Below, piece after piece: positions 42,413 through 56,065 of a DNA stretch of 64,000 nucleotides. The notes under the pieces were generated by a model, which worked only from the letters and a program-made list of their open reading frames with translations, was not told the origin of the DNA and did not search any database. The stretch is from Evernia prunastri (lineage: Eukaryota > Ascomycota > Lecanoromycetes > Lecanorales > Parmeliaceae): the NCBI GenBank assembly GCA_003184365.1, contig NKYR01000008.1, positions 310,001 through 374,000 of the forward strand, in the 5' to 3' direction. Within the stretch, counting starts at the first letter, position 1. Each line of letters starts with the position of its first letter. The translations under genes and the position numbers were made by a program.

Positions 42413-45400
42413 TTATGCGAAGCCGAAATACTCGCTTCCAGCCGTCACGGCCGTGTAGACCTGTTGCCGAAGGGCTTCGTAGCTCTCGTATTCTGGAAGA
42501 TCAAGTTCTAAAGAGGAAGTCAGCTTCCAATGTCACTCCTCGGTGGTGAGTGGGCTTACGATTGAAGCAAGTATGTGAGCTAGGCAATCTGTCCTTATTG
42601 CCGTAATCCCGATGTATACTGAATCTGCTAAAGCCATTCATACCCTCAAGCTGGCCAAAGCCGTTGAGAGGCACTTTGCTGGTACCTGTAACGAATTGTA
42701 GGAGCTTGGCTCGTTCCTCCTTGTCAAATGAGCGGACTGCGCGCCAGAACCACTGTATTTGTGGCGACGAAGCTTGGTAGTTTTGGTATTCTGTATGATT
42801 CTTCCAATCGTCGACATCGATATCGGGCAGACCAGAGATAAGCAGCTCAAGCTCTTGCTCGTTGAAGATCGCGATCAGCTCCGGCGGGACAATGTCGTGA
42901 AAGCCTGGTGCTCGTTAGCATATCGAGTTCGGTTTGCCTGCCAAAAATTCTTACCTTGCAAGAACATCTCCAGTTGTGCTTGTACAGATCCTGTCAAACG
43001 GTACTCCACCACGAGTTGGACGTATTCATGTTTGTTCTCCTCGGTGACCGGTATGTTGCGACCGTTCTCAGTAAGATCTACGACCTCCGTAACGCCGAAG
43101 TCATCAGTCTCAACAGAGAAGGTTTCTGTGATTATCTCGGTGATATCATTCTCCAGCATCCACAGCAGAGACTTGTAATAATCTAAATCCAAAGTCTCCA
43201 TATCCTTGATAGACACCGTCTTGCCGAGAATTCGCTTGTAGACGGCTCTGCTGAAATGACAGTCCAAGGCTCGACCTTCGTAGAGAGCTTTGCCGATGAT
43301 GCGACCGATGAACTTAAAGAACAGGAGATGCTCTTCATTGACCTTGCTGAGTTTGTTGGGGTGGAACGTGGTACGGTCGGAGGCGACTGGTATGAACAAA
43401 GCATAATCTGGGTTGAACATCTGTCGCGAAAGGACTTGAAACCATTCTCGAGTCACTCCACCGGCGTCAACTCCTTCTTCACCAAGGAAGCGTATGCTGA
43501 GTTTGCCGTACTTGATTTCATCACCACTTTTGTAGGATAGATTTTTAAACGAGTCAAGAAAGACCAGATCACGACGGACACCTAGCTGTAAAGGTGGCTG
43601 AGGATGTCTCGCTTCTGTACCGCGAGAGTGTAAGCGTCGGGTGAAATAGTTACGCTTGTTATCAAATTCCAAGACTTTGGGATTCTTGACCAGCAGAGAA
43701 AAGGTGCCACTCATGAGCTTGGGGTTGTGTCGGACAAGGTCGTTGAGGATCTTACGGTGGTCTTCAGTAAACTTGAAAAAGAGGCTCTCCATGAAAGATT
43801 CTGGTGGAGGACTTGTAATAGCGAACTCTTTGGCGGCTTTGATCAATGGGATGTCTTTAAGAGTTGTGTTCTTGCAGACGACCATGAGTGCCTCAATCAG
43901 TGGCAAGAGGATAGTAGCAACATTCAGCGAACCATCGCCTTGACGAATATTATTCAAGCACTCGCTGAGCTTATTCCAGAGTGAGCCAAAGGTCGGGTTC
44001 TCGTACAGCGTCGTGAGTAGATCCTCTTTTGGTGTGGAGCTCTCGGCTGAATTGGTTTTGCTATCTATAGCAGGAGTTGCCTTGCTACCAGTGTGCTTCT
44101 GGTCAAACAAGTAGTCCAAGGCAGTGAGTACGCGAAGTAGCTTCGCTTGGTCTGATGACGCAGGGGAGAATTTGGTAAGAGCCATGCCTTGGATGTCCGT
44201 ACCGGATTCAGCTTGTTTAATTTGTGGTGCCAGCTCGTCAAGATCCTGCAGAATGGAGTGGCCCAGATCTTGAGCTTGTTCAATCAGTCCTTTGCCGAAG
44301 ACTTCCTTTGCCCCTGGAATCCCCGAAAGATTGTTGATGGTTGATAGCGTATCTCGGAATGTCTTTGCACTGCATTCACGAGCCGCAAGAATGTTGACTA
44401 CGAGCCGAAGATTTTCCTCAGGCACAACAGGCGGCGTTAAGTCCCTAGCTTTCTTTGCTTTCTCGTCCGCTGGCTTCTTCGCTTCCTCCTCTTTGGCTCG
44501 ACCTTCCGTTACCCCTGAGTGACTTTCCTGACGTGTCTCACCTTCTGTCTGAACATCAATCATGGGAGAAGACGTGCTCTCTTCTACAGAAGGCTCTGTT
44601 GTCTGAGCAAGGTCTTGAACGGCCTCATCGGCTATCACTCCCTCGGGACCGGTAGTGGGCTCTCTCTGTGTCGCAGGAGCTTCAATAACTTTCGGCTCTT
44701 CAGGCTTATCCTTGTCTTTTCGGAGCAACATGGTCAGGGGATGTGTTACGCTCTGCAGTAGGCTAGACAACTGTTCCATGCAGCCAGAGCTCTCCATGAT
44801 GAGTTTGCGATCCAACAGACTGAGCAAGGCATTCAGTGCGAACTTAGACGCCCTATTCTCTTTAGCTTTGCCTTTCCGGTTGGCTTTTGTCTTTATGCCC
44901 GAGGTGACTTCGTGCTCCTCAAGGAAGAACGCTGGAATGTGAGGATTGTATTGCGTCAACGAAACCAGTGCGCTCAAACATTGCTGTATGACCATCAGAG
45001 GTGTTGCTTCCATGTTGCTAGCAACGGATGCCATTGGTCCAGTAAGGGTCCGTTTTAATGGCTGAGGCGTCTTCTGGGTCACTGGCTGTTTGGCTCGAAG
45101 CGAAAGGTGAGCGAAACTTCGTTCGATAGCATTGAGGTCGGTGCTGCCATCTTGAAGGATCGATAGTAAAAGGCTTATAACCTCTGCACGATTCTGGCGA
45201 TTCCGTGACACGTCATGGAGGATACCATTAAGGGATTGGCGGGAACTCCCTTGTTGGGGTACAAACATCAGGCGAAGCAGAGTTGCAACGCCGGCTTTGT
45301 CGAGCATTTGCACGATTTGCTTGCGCGGGGGCTTCTTTGCAGCGGGCTGCGGAGGCCGCCCGTCGAGAATCTGACGGACCAGACCGTTGGCTTGGCCAGC

Positions 45401-48400
45401 ACGACCGGCAATTCCTGCAAAGCGATGCATAGGTCGATTGCCACCTAGAGCTCGCGCTTCTGCTGCAATCTCTTCGGGGAGCTGGGCAAGCATCTCCTCG
45501 TCTTGCTCCATTAGTACATTTTGACGAAGTGCTGGGTCAAGGGAAGCGAAGAAACTCGCAGGATCCATTTCCTCCGCACGAGCAGGCCCACCGCCGCTGG
45601 AAGCCTGCTGTCTTCTACGAGCCTCTTCTCGTTCACGTCTTCGTCGATCCTGTGCTTCTTGCTGGAGTAACTCCTCCCGAATCTCAGGAGGAAGGGCTTC
45701 CAGGAACTCGCGGCTGATGTCCGTAGGCTCTTCGCCGGCAGCAGCGGCCTCTGATCGTTGAATCGCAAGCTGAGACATGAGCACTTCTTCACGAATCTCT
45801 TCAGGCAGTGCTTCAAGGTACGCCATGTCGATACCCAGACCAGTGATGTCAAGTTCGCGCCCACGAATAGTTGTCCGCACTCGCTCTGTGGGTTCGGATG
45901 GGCCCGCCGCAGGTTCCTCCACTGAGGCTGGGCCTTCTGCATTCTCTGCATTTCCGGCAGGCTCCTCGACTTGTGTGTTCTCCACACCTTCCATGGCCCC
46001 TTCATCTTCGGTGACCGCTGGTTCTTGGCCCTCAGGAGGCACTGCTTCAGCCTCCGAGGCTGCTTGAGCGGCAGCTGCTTCACGGGCTTCGCGTTCAGCC
46101 TTTTCCTGCTGCTCCTTCATCTCTTTTTCAGCCTTCTCCTGCGCCAACCTCTCTTCCCTCAATTTTTCCCGTTCTTGCCTCTCCTCCTCAGCTCGACGCT
46201 TGCTCTCTTCATCTTCCCGCTTCTTCCTCTCAACGGCAGGCGGTACTAAGATGCGAAGAAGATGTTCCGTTATGCGCAGAGCTTTTTCGATATGAGCATT
46301 GCCAAAGAGAAGTCGAGATTCTTCTTGCCATCGTTGATATGTGACCGCAGGTGAGACCACTGCCTGTTGCGGATTGCCATCTCGGTTAACCCGAGAGGGC
46401 TCGTGGTGTACGTGGCCCCGAACGCCCCCCAGGAGATTTTCAATATCACGTGGCAAAGTAAGAGCGCTTCCGACGGCGCCTCCGCCAATAGATATCTGCA
46501 CAGCGCCACCCGGCCCACCAACAGCACTGAAACCCATGCCGCCGATGTCACCTCTTCGGCCTACAGATGCAATAAGGCTATTGAGGAATGAGACAGGGCT
46601 GTCAGCAGATATCATACCACGAGGTCGTCGACCAGGCTCCATTCCATGAACCCAGTAATCATCAAGACTCGCGGCAGCTTCCGATAGGCCGGCTGGGCGT
46701 TGGCCTCTTGTCCCGCGGGAGGGCTCCAGCGATACACTGCGCTGCAAGAGTGGGTTGGCATTGTCGTCATTTGAGCGGGGTACGCCCGCAGGCCGGTGAG
46801 AACGGTACGATGACAAGTGTGTAAGGTGTGTGCGAGGGTCGGTCAATGAGCCGGGAAAGGAAGACCAGAGGTCAGGCATGCGACGTGGATGATGGTGATG
46901 ATGGTGGTGATGCCCTCTTGGCAACGGCATACCTGGGTCTTCCTCAGGATCCCAGCCAAAAGGCGGCTCAGGCATCCCAGGCTCCTCATCATCATATTCG
47001 GGCTCGAACATAACATCTTCATCGTCGACGTCATCTTCATTCTCCTCTTCATCGTCGTCGTCGTCCTCCTCGTCATGCTCGTGCCCGACGACATCGTCCA
47101 TGTATCTACCTCCAATACCTTCTTCAAGGTCCATGGCGAGATCACCCCGGCTCTCTTCAAGTCCTTCAAGACGCTGAAGAGCGGCTTCTGGTCCTCCAAA
47201 CTCTCGAACAATATCTCTCACGGCGCTCTCGGCATCCTGCGTGTCTTGACTGAAGCCCTGATCCAGGTCGTTGTCTTCGTTGTAACGTGCAATGTCTTCT
47301 CCATCCTCGTCTTGCCAGTCTTCATCTTCACCTTCGGCCAGGCTAGCATTCTCGCTATCGCCAGTTATCTCATCGATGACTTCAATTTCGTTGTCTTCAT
47401 CCATGTCTTCTGAATCGTCCTGGTCTTCATCGTCGTCGCTCGGCTCATCGTCTTCCCCGTCGATAACCACCTCGACATTCATACCAGCATCTCCGTGAAG
47501 GCCTTCAATAGGACCCGCTTCTCCAAGGTCTTCATCCTCATCGCTGATGACTTCATCGTCACGTTCGATGCCCTCCTCGTAATCCATACCTTCCTCGTAC
47601 TCATCGTCGTACATCTCTTCGTCACCTTCCGAGGACTCCGAGCTTGATTCCTGATCTCTATTAGGTTCAAACATACCGAGAGTGGAATGGCGGAATAGAT
47701 CCGGAGTTTCTTCCCTGCCGTCATCCATGTCGGAGACTGAGGTCGCGGAAGATATTTCATCTTCGTCTGTGGTACCTGGATTCATACTAGAGATGCTTGA
47801 ACTCTCGCTCAGCACAATAGCAGTTGACGTGAGTTGCTTGAGTGGCCGAAGGATGTACTTGATGGCGCGCTTCGCTGGCGGGAAATTGAGATCGATGTCT
47901 GCAATGGACCCTGTAAGAGCTGCGATGAAATTCTTTTCGAACATAAGCTTGGCTATGGACTTTTGAAAACCTCCTTCCACACCGGGAGAAGGCGTGCCAC
48001 TGGCTGGAACAAGTCTTCCCAGCAGCAAGCGATTGAAAAGATCTGCCAAGTCGAGCAAGCGAGCGTACTTGACATCAGGATGCTCTTCTGACGCATTGGC
48101 ATCTCTGTAAGCTTTGAGAGCATGCTCTAGGACGAACTTGCGCACGAAGAGTAGATCAGACTCGTCATCCTCGTCCACTGCGTCACGCTTATTAGGATAC
48201 CCGTTTTCATTAGTTCTGAGGCACAGAGAAACAATGGCAGACATAGCCCAATTGGACGTAAGATTCTTTTTGCGGTATTCGATGGTGTCCTCGTGGCTGA
48301 GAGTGCCCACAGGTATGATATCATTCAGGAGGTAATTGAGAATCGCAGATCGAGGCTTTGAGGGGGTCATGGCTTTCGGATCAGCTTTGCGCGAGAAGTT

Positions 48401-51400
48401 GATGAACTCGATCTTTGTGCGATTGTAACAATGCAAAAGTTCGGCCAAACATTGAAGGAGGAAGCAGCGATAGACATAGATGGGATGCTGTTCTGGCTTG
48501 AAATCAGGCTTCTCGGCCTTCTTTGTATCATTAGAGTTGGCGTTCGCAGTTGATACGGGGCTTGAGGCGCCAGCGTCTGATGCTGGAGAACTCATTGCCG
48601 AGTCAGCAATATCCTGAGTCTCTAAGGTCTCAGTTAAGGGCTCCTGTGATTTAATTGAATGAGGGTCTGGGGGATCTGGGACTTCCTTATAGACCAATAG
48701 CTGGGAGAGAAGATAATGGATAACGCCACTAGGATGCTCGACGACAGGAGCCTTGGTTTCGGTTGCCCGAGGCTTCTGTACTTCAGCTGGCTCATCCTGA
48801 CCATTCACTGACTTGGTGTCTTCTTTCTGACTCTCTGTTTCTCCAACTGCATCCTCACTAGATTTGGCAACGGTCACGTCTTGAGTTGAGTCTATCTTCT
48901 TCTCTTCCGAGTCCTTTCGTTCTGGCTTGAGGCTCAAAATCTGTTGTTGCTGCGATGAGTCATATCTAGGAATCTCCAGCTTCTCATTCGTGACCTCAAC
49001 GAATAATTCTGGGGATCTGAGGACAAGATCATACATCTGTTTCACATAACTCTGAGTGTCGGTGGCTCGGCCCGTTCTGGTTTCAAATCTAAACAAGATT
49101 TCGCTGCGCATGATTTGTCTCATGGTATCTTCGTCCTCAACGATATGACGAAGTAGTAGCATGAATGTGCTTGGGAGACGGTCGATGGTCATGCCATTCA
49201 ATAGCTTGATCATTATAAAAAGGCGATCGATCTTCCGCTTTTCGCCGAGCTTGGAAGCGATCTCCCGGTTTCGAGTCAAGATAACCAGAACACGGACCAC
49301 GGAGAGAGCGAGTGATTCGTCTCTTCCAATTCCCAATAGGATACCGTCTATTGCTTCGAACAGCTGGCGCTTTGCATCTAGGGAGACCAGCGGTGGTGGC
49401 ATATCAATGATGGCGCCTTTGGGAACCTCTCCGTTGGCTGGCACTGACCATTCGATCTTAGATGGCTGCACATCTTCTGCCAGTACCTTTTCAATGACCA
49501 GTAAAATTTGGCCAATCCAAGGAGAGGCCTGCTCAGGTGGATCAGAGTAAATTTTGATAAAACCCATGAGTTGTTCCAGATTCTCGACTAGAAATTCTGC
49601 CGTCGCTTCGAAGAAGTCCCTATCTTGAAGGACTAACGCCAATAGATTGGCATACGACGCGATCCTTTTGCCAGCAGGCCGGAAATCTTCCTCCATTTGA
49701 AGTGATATCAGAGACTGTACTAAGGTCTCGCCGATCTCGCTACGCAACTGCTTCGCATCCGATGACTTCAGTGCAGCGGCTTGGATCAAATCAGCAAGCT
49801 CGAAAGTAACGTCGTCGTGAACATTGAGCACATCCAATGCTCTGTCGATGAGGTTTTCTCGAACGGTAGCACGTCCATCGTCAAGATCGTTGACTGTCAC
49901 AGGGTCTGGCACTTTGGGTGACTCCTGCGCCGTCGGAATGGATTTTGACTGAGGTTGCTCATCGGGCTTCTGAGCATTTGTCATCGCCCCCCCACGTTCA
50001 GGCATCTCAAGTGGATTGGGCCTGCCAGGTATTTCTGAAAGGATACTCTGCAAACTGTCGATGCTCATCACATTCGAACTGCTGTCAGTTTCAGGTGGGA
50101 CGCCTGGTGCTGGAGGCGGTGGGGCTCTGAAGCTAGACCCGGGATCTTCTCCACCTGCTTCCTCAACTTCGACATGGGCGTTCCCTTGGGCTGCTGTGTA
50201 ATCCCCAATACGAGCGTCAGCCGCGGGAGCTGCGGGCATTGGCGCCTGCGGCTGATCTTGCGATAGCGTTCTACTGCTCGCTTGAGCAAGGATTGCGTTC
50301 ACGGTCTCACGATCCATCTCAAACCCAGCAAACCGCCGGTCTGTAGCAGCATCATTTGCTTCGGATTGGGCAGCTTGATCTGGCTCGGGTAAAGTGGCCC
50401 CAGATTCCGAGCGTCGAGGGGTTGCAGACGCGGGTCGGCGCGCCTTTTCTTGGTCATATTCGGGGATAGGGTTCCTCGACGCGCCTGGATAATTCTTCAG
50501 GGCCTGGCAGTACTCCATAGCCATTGCCTGTGTATTCTGACATCTGTACAAAGCCTCTTGGACTACCTCGGGATCGTAGCCTAGATCCGTCAGAGACCGT
50601 ACCTTGTCGCTGTGAATGCTGTATATCTTGAAAGGAGTTTTTCGAGGAGAGGGTTGTTGGTCTCCACGCTTGAACGCTCCTTGCTCATCGCTGCCCTCAA
50701 GGACTGTTCTGAGGATTTCGATCAGGCATTTGATGATAGAGACATCGGCTTTGTCCACGAAGTCGGAATCCCACATTGTTTTGACAACAGGGAGGATAGA
50801 CATACGAAGCTCCACAAGAAATTGCGCGGGTAGAAAGTATGTCAGTTGTCCTCGGTCACGCTCATTCGAAGTGATGGCGGGTGTCTGACTAGATTCCGTG
50901 ATTGATTTCGACATGGTGATTTGAGCGAAGAAGCTTAGTATGATCCTGATTCCACCCACAATTGGTATTATTCTAGCTTTACGGTCGGTTTCATCAGAAC
51001 TCTGGACCAAGGTCTTCGCTGCCTCAAAGAAAGTCTCGAGCACCTCTTTGAAAGCTTCTAGACCTCCATCGTTCTTGAATGCTTGCAGTAGAAGGGTAAG
51101 GACTTGGGACGACGGACGATCAGTGGGAGAACCTAGGCACATGTTATGACACATTTCCTGTCCCTCGCAAGCACTGAACTTACCTTCAATGATTAATGTA
51201 GAAACAGAAGTCAGAACAACGACGCAGTAGGCATAACGGTCCTCAGCACATGCAGATTTCCTTGCTGGTTCGTAGCGTAGCTGCTCGAGGCTGGCGTTTG
51301 ACATTGCCTCCGCAACCATGTAGGCACTTTGTCGAGCGTAAGCTTCGGGTCGTCTCTTGGCCACCAGAGATTTGCCGAGGCTCTGGAAGAAGAGGACGGT

Positions 51401-54400
51401 CGCAGATGGTATCTGACTTAACACATAGCGCAAGCTTCTTACATTTTTGAAATGAGCTGTCTTCTCGTCTTTTTCCATAGATGGTGACTTTGGTTTCTTT
51501 GAGTCAGAAGGGCGAGCATTGCTGCTCGGCAAGCCTGGTGCTGCGGTGCCGAAGAGACCTGAGGCTGTTTCGACATCCATAGCATTCTCATTCCCATTAT
51601 TGAGAAAACCAAACACCGCATCTGCTTCTTCACTTCCCATGCCGAAACCTTTGAAGTTTGTTCCTGTCTTCCATGCATTGGGAAGTCTCTTGAGCAATAA
51701 AATCTCTTCCCATACACAAACTCGGTGTAGTAAACCAAGACTCTTGACAACGTCGCGATACATGTCCGCGAGATTGACCTGACTGAAAGGTGTATGGCTT
51801 GATCGCGAGCCAAATATGGGCGCCGAAAAAACCTCGGAGAGAATGCAAGTCAAAGTGTGAACATTCACGAGAGACTTGAGAACCGTCGTCCCAATAGGAG
51901 CATAGGGACCTTCCCTTTGATCGTTGATGGGACCCTCTGCCACGGATGTGAATTCCGCGAAGAACGCGTCTTCCCCAATGTAGTTGTAAAGAGGTTGCAG
52001 ATCATCCAAAGTCTTCTGTGTGCGTTGGAGCAAAGCAGGGAGAACGAGATGAGGCTTCTGCTCGACCATAATGTGAACAACTTTGCTGACCTCTTCACCA
52101 CCTTTTTGCATGTTGAAGTCAAAGGGAAGGCTTGGCAAAGTTGCGAGGTCAAGGACGAGGTTCGCACCGTTTGCTTCGACGAAAAAGGAGCAGAGCGAAG
52201 AGTTCTCGAAAAAACCTTCGAGGAACCTCATAACTACCTCGATGCGTTGAGCAGTGCTGGGCCCATTCTTCTCGTCCATCTCGTCGATTACTTCAGGATC
52301 AAGGACTGCTGTATCCAAATGGCCTTCACGAACAGGAGACGCTTCACCCATCACTACATCATGATCATTTTCCACCCCTTGCTCGGCAATGCTTGGCCTG
52401 GTGCTTTCGTGCTCGCCTGCGGGTACAAGTTTCCCATCCTCGGCTTGCAGCCAAAGTTTGGCTCCACAGCCTTTTGTCTTCGCTCGCAGTTTGCACATTT
52501 CTCCAACACGCTCGATCATAGTCATGATATTGATGACGACGGCCATCTTCAAAGTAGGATGATGTCGAACCAGTTCGTCGAACGAGTTACCCAGCATTCT
52601 TAGCAGCTCTGATTCCGCGGGAGCTAACATGACTTTGATGTGTTCATCACTTTCGAAAATCCTGAAGAAGCTATCAATGGCCCCAGACTTCTGAAACAGC
52701 TCCAACCCACTGTTGTGGAGGCAAATGGCACCAAAAGCCTGAGGTACAGCCGTGATAGAGTCGGAGGCTGGGAGGATCTCATGAGTCGAGGGATAGACAG
52801 CCTGCCGCAAATTTTTGCAGTGATCATCATTCATGAATTTTGCGATGCCACCGGCGTTTGCGTGCGCGACTCCTTGTTTAATGACTTCATCTTTGCTGAT
52901 GAAGAGTTCGTAGATAGTCATAGGACTTTGAGGCTTTGAGTTCAGAGTGATGGCTTCGAGCAGGCCGCTGCTGAGTCCTGCCTCGGAGATGACCGCATAG
53001 CTTGTGGGTTCGTTGTGTATGAAGCTGCTCATGATGTTGATAGCCCCGCTCCAAATGCTCGAGCCAAAGACTGTCGGGTTGGTGATGACAATTTTAAGCC
53101 CAGCTAGGAGCTGAGGAGAATCTATAAGATTTCGGAGTAGTCGGTCGAAGTTCGCTGGACTATTTGCCATCAAGTGATTGATGAGCTTGAACAACATCCG
53201 CAAGGTCTGTTGTTGGAAGAATGGAGTCTGATAATCGACGGCATGACTACGATATCCTGGGTCTAGACCTTCCCCATTCTTTGCACGTTTTAAAGACGAA
53301 TGAACCTCGTAGGCGATCAGATCAGATATCGTATCCAGACCTTTCGAGTTGGCGATCGACTGCAGAGCATCTCGCACCGTATAAACGATTGCATTGAGGA
53401 AGTTAAGGATTTTGGGTTGGCTACGCTCGGCTTTGTTAGTACGAAGACTGAGAATCTCTATCAGTATGTCCAGGAGACCCGCGGCGATGAGATTTTCTCC
53501 GGTTCTAGGTGCAGATGGCGGCAAACATTCAAGTAATGAGAAGACAGCTTCACGTCGTTCCTCGCTCTCGTCAGACTCCGGGTCTTCACTCGCCATTTCG
53601 GCCACAGCTTTACGAAGAAGGTAGAACAGCACGCCATGGTTGACGTTGACGTTCAAAGCGGCACAGACATCAGATGCTTTTGTCTTCTGCTTGGCAAGCG
53701 CCTCCAGTGTTCCAAGCGCTACCGTCTGTAATTTAAGCGGAATGCCCGAGATCCCACTACCCGGTGGATGTACCAAGTCCGCAAGTTGGTATGCAATTTG
53801 AAATCTCCGTGGTTGATCAGAGTCTTGCTGAAGTATCTTTTGTTGAAACATGACATCTGGGTATATGTAGGCTAGATTGGTGATTGCCAGCAAGCGTATC
53901 TTGACAAGTTCTTGCCGCATGGAAACAGAGGTAGCGATAGCCTTGGCATTTCTCACCCGAGTCAACAGCTCGTAATGCGAGTCCTTAGGGAGGTTTTGCA
54001 GCGCGTCCTTTAAGACGTCCTCCACCGGCGACGATGTTATCTGGGAGTAAGGGAGTTCTACTTGTCTCATTCCCCCAACGGTCGGCTCTTCAGGTTTTGC
54101 ATAGGACGAAGTTGTAGATGTTTCAGGAGGTTCATCAGAGCTCGACAAACGGCTAGGACGAGACAAGCCCGATGGTCTTCTGGCTGGAGTAGGGGTCGGA
54201 GGTGGCTTTTGATCATCTTTCGGTACTGTAGCTGACTGGTAGTAGCTTAAGATGACTGATCCCCATTCTTCAAAGCTCGACGTATGGTGTGCTGTCTTTT
54301 CTGCAGCGGAAGAAGACTTCGCTGATCCGTTTACTGAAGTGCTTGCGTCTCGAGTCAAAGCTGAAAAATCATTGGCATTGACGGAAGCAGGAAATGCGGT

Positions 54401-55196
54401 CTTCGAAGTGTGTGCCTTCTCTTTGCCTTTGACTGTAGGCGTTGCTGAGAGAGCAGGCGCGGAGGTGGCCGACGAAGACTTTGTGAAAGGATTTGCCAGT
54501 TTTTGCATTTTTTCTAGATCAATGTTGTAATGTAGTTGTAGCAAGCTGCTGTTCAGGTGTTGGCTAGTTTGGGCTCCTTTTTGACGGGATGCGTAATAAC
54601 GGTGTGCAAGACGAGCTGCAAGTTGGAGGGTGGCAGACAGTAAGGATAGACTAGTTGTGTTCAGGAGGTCTCCTAAGCGTTCACTGCTCGCGTATAAACT
54701 CCGATTGCCACAATTTTCCAGCAATTTGCGCGAGAAGCTCAATATGTCCTCCACAAGCTGTCGGTCTCCATCTGGTCCAAAGCCCAATGCGTGAAGCTCT
54801 GGTTCACTAGTTGGTTTGACCTTTGCAGCATCGCCCTCTTCTGCAACGCCTTTGAGCAATAAGACGCACCCAAAAGGCCGTAACTGAGGTCCAATATTAA
54901 GGCCATATTCCCGGACGAATTGCTCAAGTATGTTATCGAAGCGGTTGAAGAGAGGAATCCAGTGGTAAACATCCCCTTTCGGGAATTCCCATCGTATAGG
55001 AAAGCTTCTGAAGTGTTGTGGCAGCTGAGGTATTGGGAGGATACTTGCTGTACTGACAAAGTCCGCTATGGCAGGAGGCTGTAAGGTCGAACTTGTTAGT
55101 ATATCGTAGCTATAATGTCTGTAATACAGGTGCAGGCATAGACATTACCAGAGTCTCGTCATGCTTTGGGCCCGCTTCCTTCTTAATTCGCCCCAT
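42413..55196 (-). CDS. TOM1: Giant HECT E3 ubiquitin ligase (TOM1/HUWE1 family)
   Basis: Five exons in transcript order: 55149-55196, 51184-55078, 42955-51132, 42560-42904 and 42413-42507 (12,561 nt, 4186 aa). The introns are 70, 51, 50 and 52 bp; the 51-bp one (51133-51183) has no stop and keeps frame. The N-terminal Armadillo-like region (DUF908/DUF913) begins with FPKGDVYHWIPLFNRFDNIL. A UBA-like domain follows at about 1490-1535 (RSLTDLGYDPEVVQEALYRC), then long acidic tracts (about 2475-2690), ubiquitin-binding-motif helices near 3100 (EALPEEIREEVLMSQ, EALPPEIREELLQQE), and a C-terminal HECT domain (about 3840-4186) with catalytic cysteine in SSHTCFNQLDLP (codon 42567-42569). The end GSEYFGFA is typical. 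It ubiquitinates excess histones, unassembled ribosomal proteins and nuclear substrates, and its yeast homologue affects mRNA export. Confidence 0.96.
51133..51183 (-). other. Stop-free 51-bp intron in TOM1
   Basis: GTAAGT...CCTAG, 51 bp (17 codons), no in-frame stop. Splicing joins I-I-E-G to S-P-T-D-R-P. Read through, it would insert a Cys-rich 17-residue segment absent from the family pattern. Confidence 0.7.
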
Positions 55197-56065
55197 CGTG
55201 ACAGCTGAAAGAGTGTAGAACACTCATGTGTGAGTCCGGGACCGATGTCAAGTTGCTCCCTGCTTGATGGCGAGGATTTGAAATCAAGCCTTGTGGTATG
55301 ATGTGTGATGTGGAAGAGGCTCAGATATATGTTCGGGAGCTATGGAGGGGGGTTCTTTCCTGCCTTGTCAGCAAGCAGATTTCGAAGTTGTATTACCCTA
55401 GTATAAACGCAGCCTTGGCATGAAAGGTGTCTTCAAACGTTTGAACACCAGACTCCACGTCGTCGAAATTCGAAGGAAAAAGGAACGTGTTGAAGGTCAG
55501 GTAAGTAAGGTGAAAAGGCGGAAGCTTGTGGTAGGTGAACGAAAGCTCAGCGGTGCAGGTCGCCGGCTTAAGTGTGAGAAGTGTAGATGGGGTTGTAGAA
55601 TACTTCCTTATGACTGAAAGTGGGGTGATGAGTGTGATGAGAAGTGAGATGCGCGTGAGGGTGCGGAGCTTGGAGGAGTTTGCTGTAGTAGACTGGACTC
55701 CTAGAACCGCAAAGTGAAGAGCCCGGAACAAAGTTTCGATACTCCGGTGAAGGACGCTAGCTCGTCCGCCGTAGCTAGTCTAAAATGGATTTGCGGTCAC
55801 TCTGCGGTCCAATTCTTGGTTGGTTAAGGTACAGCTACGAGGTCAGGGCAAGGTACTCTTATGCAAACGAAGCTGAATATGACTTTATAGCACAAAGTGA
55901 AGCTTGCTTTTCAACTATATAGCAAAAGGAACATTGTTCGCTTTTCCGCCACACTCTTCCCCAGAATACACTCGTCAATATGGCCAAGAGCTCTTCCGAT
56001 AGCCAGACGTATAAATTACATGACTCCATCAATTCATCAAACACCTCCCATACATAGCAGTCTAA
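55197..56065. other. Intergenic (TOM1 promoter, Ppo 3' side)
   Basis: 869 bp. Overlapping frames on both strands at 55393-55731 give no recognisable protein. No other signal. Confidence 0.4.

Noticed and set aside
55393..55731. 112-codon minus-strand frame upstream of TOM1
   Set aside because: The opposite strand is equally open and no family resemblance was found.
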